The position numbers and the translations under genes were made by a program. Shown here in pieces: positions 1 to 5,699 of a stretch of DNA of 11,550 nucleotides (the first letter of the stretch is position 1; each line of letters starts with the position of its first letter). The notes under the pieces were generated by a model. It had not been told where the DNA came from. It did not search any database and worked only from the letters and a program-made list of their open reading frames with translations. Origin of the DNA: JAVBNC01 sp031551765 (lineage in GTDB: Bacteria; Desulfobacterota; Desulfovibrionia; Desulfovibrionales; Desulfovibrionaceae); assembly GCA_031551765.1 (NCBI GenBank), contig JAVBNC010000170.1, positions 1-11,550 on the forward strand, written 5' to 3'.

Positions 1-14
1 CAGGATATTGCAAT

Positions 15-30
15 TTACCCGAACGGGTAA
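15..30. promoter_or_regulatory. Perfect 7+2+7 palindrome, operator-like
   Basis: TTACCCGAACGGGTAA reads the same on both strands apart from the AA centre, inside an AT-rich stretch. Such short palindromes are typical of dimeric repressor sites, but the gene it might serve lies left of the window, so function is unknown. A second small inverted repeat follows at 45-51/63-69 (GCTAAAA / TTTTAGC, 11-base loop). Nothing else is recognisable in 1-98. Confidence 0.3.
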
Positions 31-98
31 TAGTTGCGTAACATGCTAAAAAATAAAGCTAGTTTTAGCGAAATTATTTTCATAAAAATACGGATGTC

Positions 99-176
99 TC
101 AGTTTCGCTCCAAAAAACGGCGCACGGCCTCGGCCCGGTTGCCCGCGCCAAGCCGCTTGTACGCTGCGGAAAGCCG
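99..176 (-). pseudogene. Remnant of a LuxR-type HTH regulator (C-terminal end only)
   Basis: The minus strand has a short open frame of 25 codons ending in TGA at 99-101. It reads SAAYKRLGAGNRAEAVRRFL near its end. This matches the last two helices of LuxR/GerE-type DNA-binding domains, whose typical ending is 'xxYRKLGVxNRAEAVxxA'. In frame upstream is a TAG (177-179), and no other frame continues the domain (no 'T-V-K-x-H' recognition-helix sequence), so the rest of the gene is missing. The break lies about 10 bases from the strong hairpin at 187-218. I infer a gene cut by insertion or deletion, with only the 3' end left. The match is short, so moderate confidence. Confidence 0.5.
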
Positions 177-186
177 CTATACCAGC

Positions 187-218
187 GGCTCCCCGGCGGA
201 ACAGTCCACCGGGGAGCC
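187..218. terminator. 13-bp GC-rich hairpin, terminator-like
   Basis: Arms 187-199 (GGCTCCCCGGCGG) and 206-218 (CCACCGGGGAGCC) pair with one C/A mismatch on the plus strand, or a G-U pair on the minus strand, around a 6-base loop. The hairpin starts 13 bases past the stop of the 109-aa gene at 232-561 and so probably protects or ends that minus-strand transcript. However, the only T-run (ATTTTAC, 219-225) is on the plus-strand side, so as an intrinsic terminator it is better oriented for transcription coming from the left. Confidence 0.45.
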
Positions 219-231
219 ATTTTACCTTTGG

Positions 232-561
232 CTAGTGGGCCGTTCCGTTCGGTTCGGGAATACGCTCTATAACAATGCTGTCCTTGTCAGAAGAGCAAAA
301 GATTTCTTTAGCTTTTTCCCTGCTGCGTTCAATGGCCTGCAACAGGATACCCGCCACTTGCTCGACTGTGGGGTCTCCATGATGTTTTGCAATGGCCTCC
401 ACCACGAGCAACGCCGCTCCATATCCCTGGTCAAAGCCGAGGTCCATGCCTTCGTGAGCCGCTTCTTCCATTGTTGCTACATACACGATCCGCGCATCAA
501 GCAGGGAAAGAGCATCATTGTGGTGGTCAGACGGTTGATTCTTTCGGTTGTTGGCGTTCAT
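232..561 (-). CDS. Hypothetical 109-aa protein of the integrative element
   Basis: I do not recognise this protein. It is predicted to be small, soluble and acidic, with no signal peptide or membrane segment. The N-terminal ~20 residues are polar (N, K, Q, D, H-rich). Residues ~18-60 contain a gly-rich stretch GMDLGFDQGYGAALLVVEAI, followed by a helix-rich part to about residue 90 with many charged residues, then a short hydrophilic tail. The start ATG at 559-561 is supported by AGGA eight bases upstream. It is the last clear gene of the leftward element cluster, about 680 bases after the polymerase-like gene, so it probably has its own promoter in that gap, though I see no strong one. A GC hairpin lies 13 bases past its stop. 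No function is proposed. Confidence 0.65.
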   Translation of the reverse strand: MNANNRKNQPSDHHNDALSLLDARIVYVATMEEAAHEGMDLGFDQGYGAALLVVEAIAKHHGDPTVEQVAGILLQAIERSREKAKEIFCSSDKDSIVIERIPEPNGTAH

Positions 562-707
562 AATGTGATTCCTGGTGTTATTTTTGGGTCGTAAGTTATG
601 GAGCGATACGTCTCAGGACAGCAGAAAGGGCAGCTTTTCAGGCACGCGCGGAAAAAGACGTACAGAATGCCCCACAGGAGCGCCGTTTTTGCCTACCGGC
701 ACAGGCC

Positions 708-749
708 TGTTTCCTGTTTCCCACGTATAGAGAGAGGAAACAGGAAACA
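708..749. repeat. Inverted repeat of tandem TGTTTCC heptamers
   Basis: TGTTTCC occurs twice in tandem at 708-721, and the exact reverse complement GGAAACAGGAAACA lies at 736-749, with a 14-base spacer. The arms match 14 of 14. Because each arm is itself a tandem direct repeat, the site offers four equal half-sites on one face pair of the DNA. This is the arrangement of recombinase arm sites, excisionase or partition sites, or repressor operators. It could also form a 14-bp hairpin in RNA, but no T-run follows on either strand, so a terminator is unlikely. Confidence 0.65.
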
Positions 750-1009
750 AACAAGCGCGGGTTTCTTCAGTGTCCCTGACGGGAGGAGGGAGGGAGAGAG
801 GAAGGTGCCCTTTTCAGGAAAACCCGGAGCGCCACCGCCGTCGCTATCGACAAAGCTATTATTCGCGTTTCCCTCTCTATTAGTGGCACCCAATTTGAAA
901 ACCGATAAAATGTAATTTGCCTGTAAAAAGGGGAATGTTTTGGAGTTCTACCTAGTCCCCCATAGCCTAAATCCTTATCGGCCCCACTAAAGGAGAGGGA
1001 ACAGCATAC

Positions 1010-1065
1010 TTAGGTATATTAAGGTATACCTAGGTTAGTATATATAATAATATTATAGGCATACC
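1010..1065. repeat. 10-bp-phased TAGGTATA-like repeats beside an AT-rich tract
   Basis: Three consecutive 10-mers start alike: TAGGTATATT (1011), AAGGTATACC (1021) and TAGGTTAGTA (1031). A further related copy, TAGGCATACC, lies at 1056-1065. Between them 1039-1056 is pure A/T, including the perfect palindrome ATAATATTAT. AGGTATACCT (1022-1031) and CCTAGG (1029-1034) are also palindromes. The 10-bp spacing places the copies on one face of the helix. A phased array beside an A/T tract is typical of initiator-binding plus DNA-unwinding regions, so an origin is a reasonable but unproven reading. A regulator site is the alternative. Confidence 0.5.
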
Positions 1066-1210
1066 CCCTAAAGAGAGCTTTATGGGGCAGGTAAAGGCTC
1101 CCCCCTCTGGGTGGCCCTGCACCAGGGTGGGACCAGAGGCCGCCCTTTACCCGACCCCATGCCCTTCCCCGGTTCAGGGATGGTGAATGACCATGATGAT
1201 AATCCCCCAT
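1019..1210 (-). CDS. Doubtful 63-aa small open frame
   Basis: ATG at 1208-1210 has an unusually good Shine-Dalgarno sequence, GGGGGAGG, seven bases upstream. It begins 32 bases after the stop of the polymerase-like gene on the same strand, so it could be read as the next operon cistron. The product would be basic and rich in G, H, R, P and Y, with a hydrophobic C-terminal end encoded by the AT-rich repeat tract. Against it: the frame runs through the nested hairpin and the phased repeats, its codon use changes abruptly, and the sequence looks like no protein family I know. It may be a leader or chance frame. Confidence 0.18.
   Translation of the reverse strand: MGDYHHGHSPSLNRGRAWGRVKGGLWSHPGAGPPRGGSLYLPHKALFRGYAYNIIIYTNLGIP
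1090..1151. other. Nested three-stem hairpin structure
   Basis: Three stems enclose one another: GGTAAAGGC (1090-1098) with GCCCTTTACC (1142-1151, one bulged base); CCTCTGG (1104-1110) with CCAGAGG (1133-1139); and CCCTG (1115-1119) with CAGGG (1123-1127) around CAC. Long nested hairpins of this kind occur as single-strand origins, attenuators or structured RNAs. No U-run follows on the minus strand, so it is not a standard intrinsic terminator for the polymerase-like operon, though it lies 92 bases past that stop codon and may protect the mRNA end. Confidence 0.5.
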
Positions 1211-1242
1211 AGAAAGACCTCCCCCATCCTTAGGGTACCGTC

Positions 1243-2688
1243 TCAGATAACCAGGGACACAGGGGCGTCCATGCCGCCGGTACATTCCCTGAATGCTCCC
1301 CGCATGATCTCCCTGGCTTCCTGGTGCCGGGAGACGGGGACCACCAGACCGTCATGGACCGGGAGAGCGCCGGGGATGTCCGTCTTATGGATGATGTCCA
1401 AGAGAGTTTTGACCATGATCCGGCTTTCCAGGTTCTGGACCCTGTGTCCTATGGCCGGGTCGGTGAACAGATACCCCCTGATCGGAGCGTGGGCCTCCAG
1501 GATGGCCGTTGTCACGTCTTCGACCGTGATCCTGTTGGGAAAATGCTCCCTGGTCCCTTGGGGGAAGCGGGTTGGAATGCTCCTGAGGAAAGGGGCGGCG
1601 CTGAACAACTGCTTGATGCCGTCCCGGTAAGTTTTGCCGTCCTCATGGCCAAGAAGGGGGAAGCGGTAACAATCCCCCTCCGGTGCCGGATGCTTGGCGA
1701 GAGCGTAAAGGATGCGCGGTGTCATCTGCCCGAAGTCCAGGGTACAGACCTGTTCCCCGGCTATGGTTATCCATCTGTGCCGGGTTTCCTGGTTCATGCC
1801 TTCGATCAGCCAGAACCCCCCGAAGAGACGGCCGCCGCAGTCAAAGCGCTTGCTCCCGAGGGTGAAGTAGCGCCGCAGATAGCGCTGATAAGGGTCAAAG
1901 CCCCTGTCCAGGGCTTCCCAATGGAGCGTCAGGGGGCTATCGGCCAGCCAGTCATTGATGGTGGTCATTTCCGCCCGGAGCGCTTTGGTCCTGGCCGTGT
2001 CGGTGTAAGGGACGGTTTTGCTCTCCTTGGCGCTTTTCCATACGCCAGAGTCCGTCTGCCACGTATCCCGCAGTTTGAGGACAATGGTTTCCTCCCCGGC
2101 ATAGTCGCGGCCAAAGCCGCCAAGGTCGTCCGTCAGGTAGGCGGGGTCAGCGGCCAGCTTCACCAGGGCGGGACCGGCCTTGATGGTGGTCTGCCGGGAG
2201 GGGATATTGAAGGCCGGTTCTCCCTTGAATCCCTCCTGGATCAGGGTCAGGAAGCCACAGTCCACCATGCGCGCCACGATGGCGGGAAGCGCCTTGCTCA
2301 TGACCGGGTGGCTGTACTTTGCGCCAAGGTAACGCTTGGACAGGGCGATATGGAACGCGCCGTGGTGGTGGTTTTCAGTGGTCTTCCGGTCTTCGCGCCT
2401 CACGTGGTCGATCAGGTCATAATAGAGGGCATTGCAGACCAGGGCGGTGACGGCGCGGGTGAAGATCAGCCTATCGGCCTCCTTTCGCTGGCGCTGGCGC
2501 AGCCGGCGTTTTTGTTCGTAGGCTTCCAGTTCCGCTATAACGGCGGCGCACAGGGCATGGGTGGTCTCCGCTTCCTCCGGAGGGGCTGGGACGCGCCAGG
2601 GAGCGAAGCTGTGGTCCGTGAGCTTGGAGGGGGGCGCTGATGCTTCGGTGTCTGGCGACAGGGCATCATCAGGCACGGGCGCTGTCAT
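1243..2688 (-). CDS. Family-A DNA polymerase-like palm protein of the element
   Basis: 481 aa. The C-terminal half carries, in order, the three signature motifs of family-A polymerases. Motif A is LDFGQMTPRILYALA with D318 (compare DYSQIELR in Pol I); motif B is YRDGIKQLFSAAPF with R355 and K359 (O-helix type, RxxxK); motif C is LPVHDGLVVP with H445 and D446, where the usual Glu after HD is Gly. A conserved-looking GGRLFGGFW precedes motif A (residues ~285-293). No 3'-5' or 5'-3' exonuclease part is visible. Residues ~110-156 look like a winged helix (ALSKRYLGAKYSHPVMSKAL onward), and the first ~45 residues are Pro/Ala-rich linker. Similar uncharacterised proteins with D-Y-S-x-x-H-P-R and I-H-D-S motifs occur in proteobacterial mobile elements. 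I chose ATG at 2686-2688: it overlaps the integrase stop as ATGA and has GAGG eight bases upstream, whereas the in-frame ATG at 2704-2706 lacks a ribosome site. Likely a replication or repair protein of the element; enzymatic activity is unproven. Confidence 0.8.
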   Translation of the reverse strand: MTAPVPDDALSPDTEASAPPSKLTDHSFAPWRVPAPPEEAETTHALCAAVIAELEAYEQKRRLRQRQRKEADRLIFTRAVTALVCNALYYDLIDHVRREDRKTTENHHHGAFHIALSKRYLGAKYSHPVMSKALPAIVARMVDCGFLTLIQEGFKGEPAFNIPSRQTTIKAGPALVKLAADPAYLTDDLGGFGRDYAGEETIVLKLRDTWQTDSGVWKSAKESKTVPYTDTARTKALRAEMTTINDWLADSPLTLHWEALDRGFDPYQRYLRRYFTLGSKRFDCGGRLFGGFWLIEGMNQETRHRWITIAGEQVCTLDFGQMTPRILYALAKHPAPEGDCYRFPLLGHEDGKTYRDGIKQLFSAAPFLRSIPTRFPQGTREHFPNRITVEDVTTAILEAHAPIRGYLFTDPAIGHRVQNLESRIMVKTLLDIIHKTDIPGALPVHDGLVVPVSRHQEAREIMRGAFRECTGGMDAPVSLVI

Positions 2689-5060
2689 TTGCCGTGCCTC
2701 GCCCATGTGCTGGTCTTCAAACCGTCGATATCCAAAAAGGCCTTCACGTATTCAGTAAACCTGGACGTGATTATTTCATACAACACGCCAGGAAGTGTGC
2801 CTTTCGAATATATGTCAAAAGTAATATTGTCATTTTTGTGGCCAAGATAGCTTGATACGGCAACGTGCTGGATGTCGCTTTGCTGGGCGCACCAGTCAGA
2901 TATGGTATTCCTGAAGCAATGGAACACCTTTTTCCCCTCGCCATCTTCACCGCTGACAACGCCGACACGCTGACGATATTCACTGTACCAGTGAGACAGC
3001 TTGTGGCCGTATTTGCCCGCCCCGGCTGTTTTTTTCAGTTCGGGGAACAGCCGTCCGTTGTCGTCCGCAGCCGTTCCCGCCTGTTGCGCCGCATCGGCCG
3101 CTTGAAAGATTGCAGCCACGTAGCCCAGGAAGCCCAGGTCATCAACCAGGAGGGATGACAGCGGCACATAACGGCGGGAGGTTTTATTCTTGAGCTTTTG
3201 ATACCCTTTGCTTTTGTTGATGAAAATGCAAAGAGTCTCCCCCTTTTCCCGCGCCTCTTGCAAAACGGCTGCCGGGGAAGGGGAGGGCTGTCCTACGGAA
3301 AAGACGCGCCGCCTGTTCCTTTGCTGGTCAACAAGCACGATATCATCCGTATGAAGCTGTGCGAGTTCCTCCATCCGCGCCCCTGTGAACAAGCCAAGCA
3401 GCGGAACCCAGAAGCGGGACGCTTTTTCGCCCGAGTCGGGCACAGCGATTTTCTGAGCCCGCCGCAGCCCGGCTGTCAGGAATGTACGTGGGTTGAACAG
3501 CTTGACAATATCGTCCGGCGTATAGGGATCGCGTTCTTCCTCTTCGGTCAGTTCCGGCTTTTCGAGCCTCAGCAGCCGGGTTATGGCGGGATTGGTGTGA
3601 TATTCGTTCGCCGCAGCCCAGTTGAGGAACGTGGTTATCATCTGGCAATGGTTGATCGCCGTAATCCGGGTAATCCTGTCCGCTTCGGGGATGCGTTCGG
3701 CTTGAGCTTCAGCCAGCAAGACCGGGAGCGGTATGTCCCGGTATGCGCGCTTTTTGTTCCTGTTGGCAGGGATGCCGATCAGGGTTTTTACATAGGTACG
3801 CAAATGCTCCGCGCCTATTTTGTTGATAAGCAATGAGCCGTCAGGGTTGATAATGGCTTGAAACAGGGTGTATTTATCCATGGCCCTGCGGCGTGAATCT
3901 GCATCCCATCTGCCCATTCGCACCTGTTCGTCCATGAACAGCTTCAATGCCGCCGACAGAGTGGGAGAGGCGGGCGTATTCTCAGCAGCGGCAAGAACGG
4001 GAGGCGTTCCGCCCTCCGATGTAACTTTTATCCGGCGCTTCTCCCTGCGCTTCTGGCGATTGTCTTCCAGGCGGGCCACTTCCGCGTCATAGGCGGCATA
4101 GTCTCCCCGGTGGCTCTGCGCCATGACGCCGGAAAAGGTCACGCGGGCCTTTAGCAGCTCCTGGCAGGTCTGAAGATAGGGGGCGGAAGGCGTAGTGCCA
4201 GCGGCAACAGCGGCGGCGCTTTCCGTGGCCGGGTCAACCTGGATGCCGTGGGCCGCAAGCTGTTTGTCCGCCGCATGGGCCATGCGGGTGACATGACGGC
4301 CAGCCAGGGATTTTTGATAGATGCCCTTGAGCCTTTCCGCCGTGGCAGCCTCCGCTTCCGCCTGTTCGACCATGGCCGCTTGCACTGCCGGGTCTGCCGG
4401 GGAGACGAAAGTTCCCTTTTGCGGGGGCGCGCCCCTGGGGGAAGGCGGGGCGTCTGTGTTCTTTTCCACGGCTCCCAATGATTCCAGAACGCTTTGCACG
4501 TCCTCCGGCGGGCTGGCCTTGTTCCCGCCGCGCCGGGCGGCAACCCTGAGCGGGGCAAATTGCATAAGGGCCAGATTGCTGCCCTTGAGGGCGTCCAATA
4601 GCCATGCTTCCGCGATGGCCCGTATTTCTTCATCCGTCAGGCTGCTCAGGGCGCGGCCTTGAAACTCGTCTGTGTACCCAGGCAGAACGCCGGGTTTCTC
4701 TTGATACACCGTGCTTTTCTCCTGCTTCACGTTCCGGAATGTGGATCCGGACGGCCTCCTTTTCATGCTCCTGCCAGCGCCGCCGGTCAAGGTTTCCTCC
4801 TGGCCGTCATTGCGGGCTAAAACCGCCGCACGGGCAAAGGAAAAGACCTCAAAGGCGGCTGCCGCCAGCTTGAGCGCCCGCAGCTTGGCCTCAGCGGCAT
4901 AGCAGCGGCCTATGCTGCGGCGGTATTCACTTTTGCCAAGGCACGATTGGATATCCGCCGGAATGCGGATGCGAAAAGTCAGAGAGTTCCGGTGAGAAAA
5001 AAGATAGGGGGAGAATTTGACCGAAGAAGGACGCGCGGCGGTAGCGGCGGAAAAAAACAT
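2685..5060 (-). CDS. int: Large tyrosine recombinase (integrase) of the element
   Basis: 791 aa, about twice the usual integrase length. The N-terminus (residues ~15-80, SPYLFSHRNSLTFRIRIPAD onward) matches the DUF6538-type start common in large proteobacterial integrases. Residues ~85-365 are a long Ala/Glu/Arg-rich, low-complexity linker. Residues ~366-500 form the core-binding SAM-like domain, and ~510-770 the catalytic domain. Active-site residues are all visible: R562 (TGARMEEL), the beta-hairpin Lys K624 or K626 (KLKNKTSRRYVPL), H714 and R717 (HCFR), H741 (LGHK) and the nucleophile Y751 (FDIYSKG). It should catalyse site-specific insertion and excision at tRNA-Pro. The start ATG (5058-5060) lies inside an arm of a long inverted repeat, with GGGGG upstream as probable ribosome site. 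Its stop overlaps the start of the polymerase-like gene as ATGA, so the two are likely translationally coupled. No strong promoter is visible between it and the tRNA. Confidence 0.95.
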   Translation of the reverse strand: MFFSAATAARPSSVKFSPYLFSHRNSLTFRIRIPADIQSCLGKSEYRRSIGRCYAAEAKLRALKLAAAAFEVFSFARAAVLARNDGQEETLTGGAGRSMKRRPSGSTFRNVKQEKSTVYQEKPGVLPGYTDEFQGRALSSLTDEEIRAIAEAWLLDALKGSNLALMQFAPLRVAARRGGNKASPPEDVQSVLESLGAVEKNTDAPPSPRGAPPQKGTFVSPADPAVQAAMVEQAEAEAATAERLKGIYQKSLAGRHVTRMAHAADKQLAAHGIQVDPATESAAAVAAGTTPSAPYLQTCQELLKARVTFSGVMAQSHRGDYAAYDAEVARLEDNRQKRREKRRIKVTSEGGTPPVLAAAENTPASPTLSAALKLFMDEQVRMGRWDADSRRRAMDKYTLFQAIINPDGSLLINKIGAEHLRTYVKTLIGIPANRNKKRAYRDIPLPVLLAEAQAERIPEADRITRITAINHCQMITTFLNWAAANEYHTNPAITRLLRLEKPELTEEEERDPYTPDDIVKLFNPRTFLTAGLRRAQKIAVPDSGEKASRFWVPLLGLFTGARMEELAQLHTDDIVLVDQQRNRRRVFSVGQPSPSPAAVLQEAREKGETLCIFINKSKGYQKLKNKTSRRYVPLSSLLVDDLGFLGYVAAIFQAADAAQQAGTAADDNGRLFPELKKTAGAGKYGHKLSHWYSEYRQRVGVVSGEDGEGKKVFHCFRNTISDWCAQQSDIQHVAVSSYLGHKNDNITFDIYSKGTLPGVLYEIITSRFTEYVKAFLDIDGLKTSTWARHGK

Positions 5061-5142
5061 ACCCTGACCCCCAAGAAACCCGCCGATAGTTCGGTTGTGG
5101 ACACATATTGTGTATCCACAGGCTTCTTGAGGGTCAGGGTAT
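5059..5142. promoter_or_regulatory. 19-bp inverted repeat over the integrase start, with inner palindrome
   Basis: Left arm 5059-5077 and right arm 5124-5142 are complementary at 18 of 19 positions, separated by 46 bases. The left arm covers the first two bases of the integrase ATG and the G-run that serves as ribosome site. Inside the loop is a second imperfect palindrome, 5096-5120 (TGTGGACACA, TAT, TGTGTATCCACA). GTATCCACA (5112-5120) is one mismatch from the DnaA-box TTATCCACA, and its partner has two mismatches. A minus-strand RNA starting upstream of 5142, such as read-through from the tRNA, would fold so that the ribosome site and start are buried. As DNA, the repeats could instead be recombinase arm sites. 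Both readings are inference. Confidence 0.6.
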
Positions 5143-5143
5143 C

Positions 5144-5164
5144 AAAAACCAAGATAACATCTTG
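5144..5164 (-). terminator. Probable weak intrinsic terminator of tRNA-Pro
   Basis: On the minus strand CAAGAT, GTT, ATCTTG forms a perfect 6-bp hairpin 12 bases after the encoded CCA end of the tRNA, followed by G and five T. The stem is AT-rich and short, so termination may be partial. It lies inside the element side of the junction, so it was probably brought by the element. It would limit tRNA transcripts running into the integrase. Confidence 0.45.
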
Positions 5165-5176
5165 ATATTATTGATC

Positions 5177-5253
5177 TGGTCGGGATGAAAGGATTTGAAC
5201 CTTCGACCCCTTGAACCCCATTCAAGTGCGCTCCCAGACTGCGCTACATCCCG
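5177..5253 (-). tRNA. tRNA-Pro (anticodon GGG), integration target
   Basis: The reverse complement folds as a full cloverleaf of 77 nt: acceptor CGGGATG / CATCCCG, D-arm with GCGC stem, anticodon stem CTTGA / TCAAG with loop ATGGGGT giving anticodon GGG (reads CCC), five-base variable loop, and T-arm GAAGG / CCTTT around TTCAAAT. Discriminator A and an encoded CCA follow (5177-5180). The gene is intact although it borders the element, as expected when an element carries a replacement 3' end. The recombination crossover is probably within the T-arm/acceptor part, but cannot be fixed without the second junction. Confidence 0.97.
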
Positions 5254-5288
5254 ACTCTGTCCGCCCCCTTGCGGGCGCGAAGAACGAT

Positions 5289-5317
5289 TGTTTATGCCCT
5301 TCCCGTGAGGATGTCAA
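5289..5317 (-). promoter_or_regulatory. Promoter of tRNA-Pro
   Basis: Minus strand: a perfect -35 TTGACA (5312-5317), 17-base spacer, and TAAACA as -10 (5289-5294). A GC-rich segment (GCGCCCGC) follows between the -10 and the tRNA, the kind of discriminator typical of growth-rate and stringently controlled stable-RNA promoters. About 35 bases lie between the -10 and the mature tRNA 5' end. Confidence 0.7.
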
Positions 5318-5699
5318 CGAAAATCCGGCGCTGCCGGGCGTGCGGGAAAAAACCGCCCCTCCCTTTCCGTGCGCGCATTCCGCCGGGCGCACCCGGACGT
5401 GCCCGAACGCCGCCGCGCGTCCGCTGTTCCGCAATACTGCGCATGGAACCCGGAACTCTGCACAACTCCATAAATACAAATCGCAAACTATATCAAAAAG
5501 TATAATCCGTCTGTTGTTATGCGTGGAAAAGAGAGTGAAACAGTCCAATATGGCGCGGGCGCGCGGGTCTTGCCGCATTTTTCCGCTTCAAAACCCTGGC
5601 ATTGGGCGGCTTGATACGTTATGAACGAGCTGTCCACGCGCGACGGAACGGTCTTGTATCTGTGCCCTGCTTCACGCCCGGCGCCGCGCTGGGGGAAAA
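5318..5699. other. Intergenic region upstream of the diguanylate cyclase
   Basis: No gene is supported here: the open frames are GC-driven shadows without ribosome sites. An AT-rich patch at 5470-5520 contains an exact TATAAT at 5501-5506 on the plus strand, but the matching -35 position (AAATCG) is poor and the distance to the cyclase start is about 195 bases. It is thus only a weak promoter candidate, perhaps activator-dependent. Just upstream of the start is GGGGGA, a good ribosome site. Confidence 0.35.

Larger units (their letters stand above)
562..1242. other. Long gene-poor region with origin-like repeats and structures
   Basis: About 680 bases separate the polymerase-like gene from the 109-aa gene, and no open frame here has both a good ribosome site and protein-like composition, except the weak candidate at 1019-1210. 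The stretch instead holds an inverted repeat of heptamers (708-749), a purine-only G-rich run (781-805, GGGAGGAGGGAGGG plus more purines), an AT-rich tract with phased repeats (1010-1065), a nested hairpin (1090-1151), and two copies of TCCCCCATAG (956-965 and 1203-1212). This density of repeats, an AT-rich tract and hairpins next to a polymerase-like gene is what replication or regulatory regions of small replicons look like. That reading is inference. Confidence 0.5.
1..5180 (-). mobile_element. Integrative element at tRNA-Pro(GGG), partial (integrase-proximal end)
   Basis: A large tyrosine recombinase gene begins about 120 bases beyond the 3' end of an intact tRNA-Pro gene, on the same strand. 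This is the classic layout of elements that insert at tRNA 3' ends and restore the tRNA with their own copy of its end. All convincing element genes (recombinase, polymerase-like protein, 109-aa protein) read leftward on the minus strand. I looked in 1-5050 for a second copy of the tRNA 3' end (GGTCGGGATGAAAGGATTTG on the plus strand) and found none, so the far junction is probably left of the window. No capsid, conjugation or toxin gene is visible, so class (satellite, plasmid-like ICE/IME, prophage remnant) is undecided. The tRNA-side boundary is inferred from gene layout only. Confidence 0.7.

Noticed and set aside
34..594. 186-codon plus-strand frame
   Set aside because: Overlaps the better supported 109-aa minus-strand gene and the LuxR remnant, and has no ribosome site.
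598..915. 105-codon plus-strand open frame in the gene-poor region
   Set aside because: No Shine-Dalgarno sequence before its ATG, composition dominated by R, P, S and K, and it spans the heptamer inverted repeat.
1324..2640. 438-codon plus-strand open frame opposite the polymerase-like gene
   Set aside because: The minus strand carries the polymerase motifs, a coupled start and a ribosome site. The plus frame has none of these.
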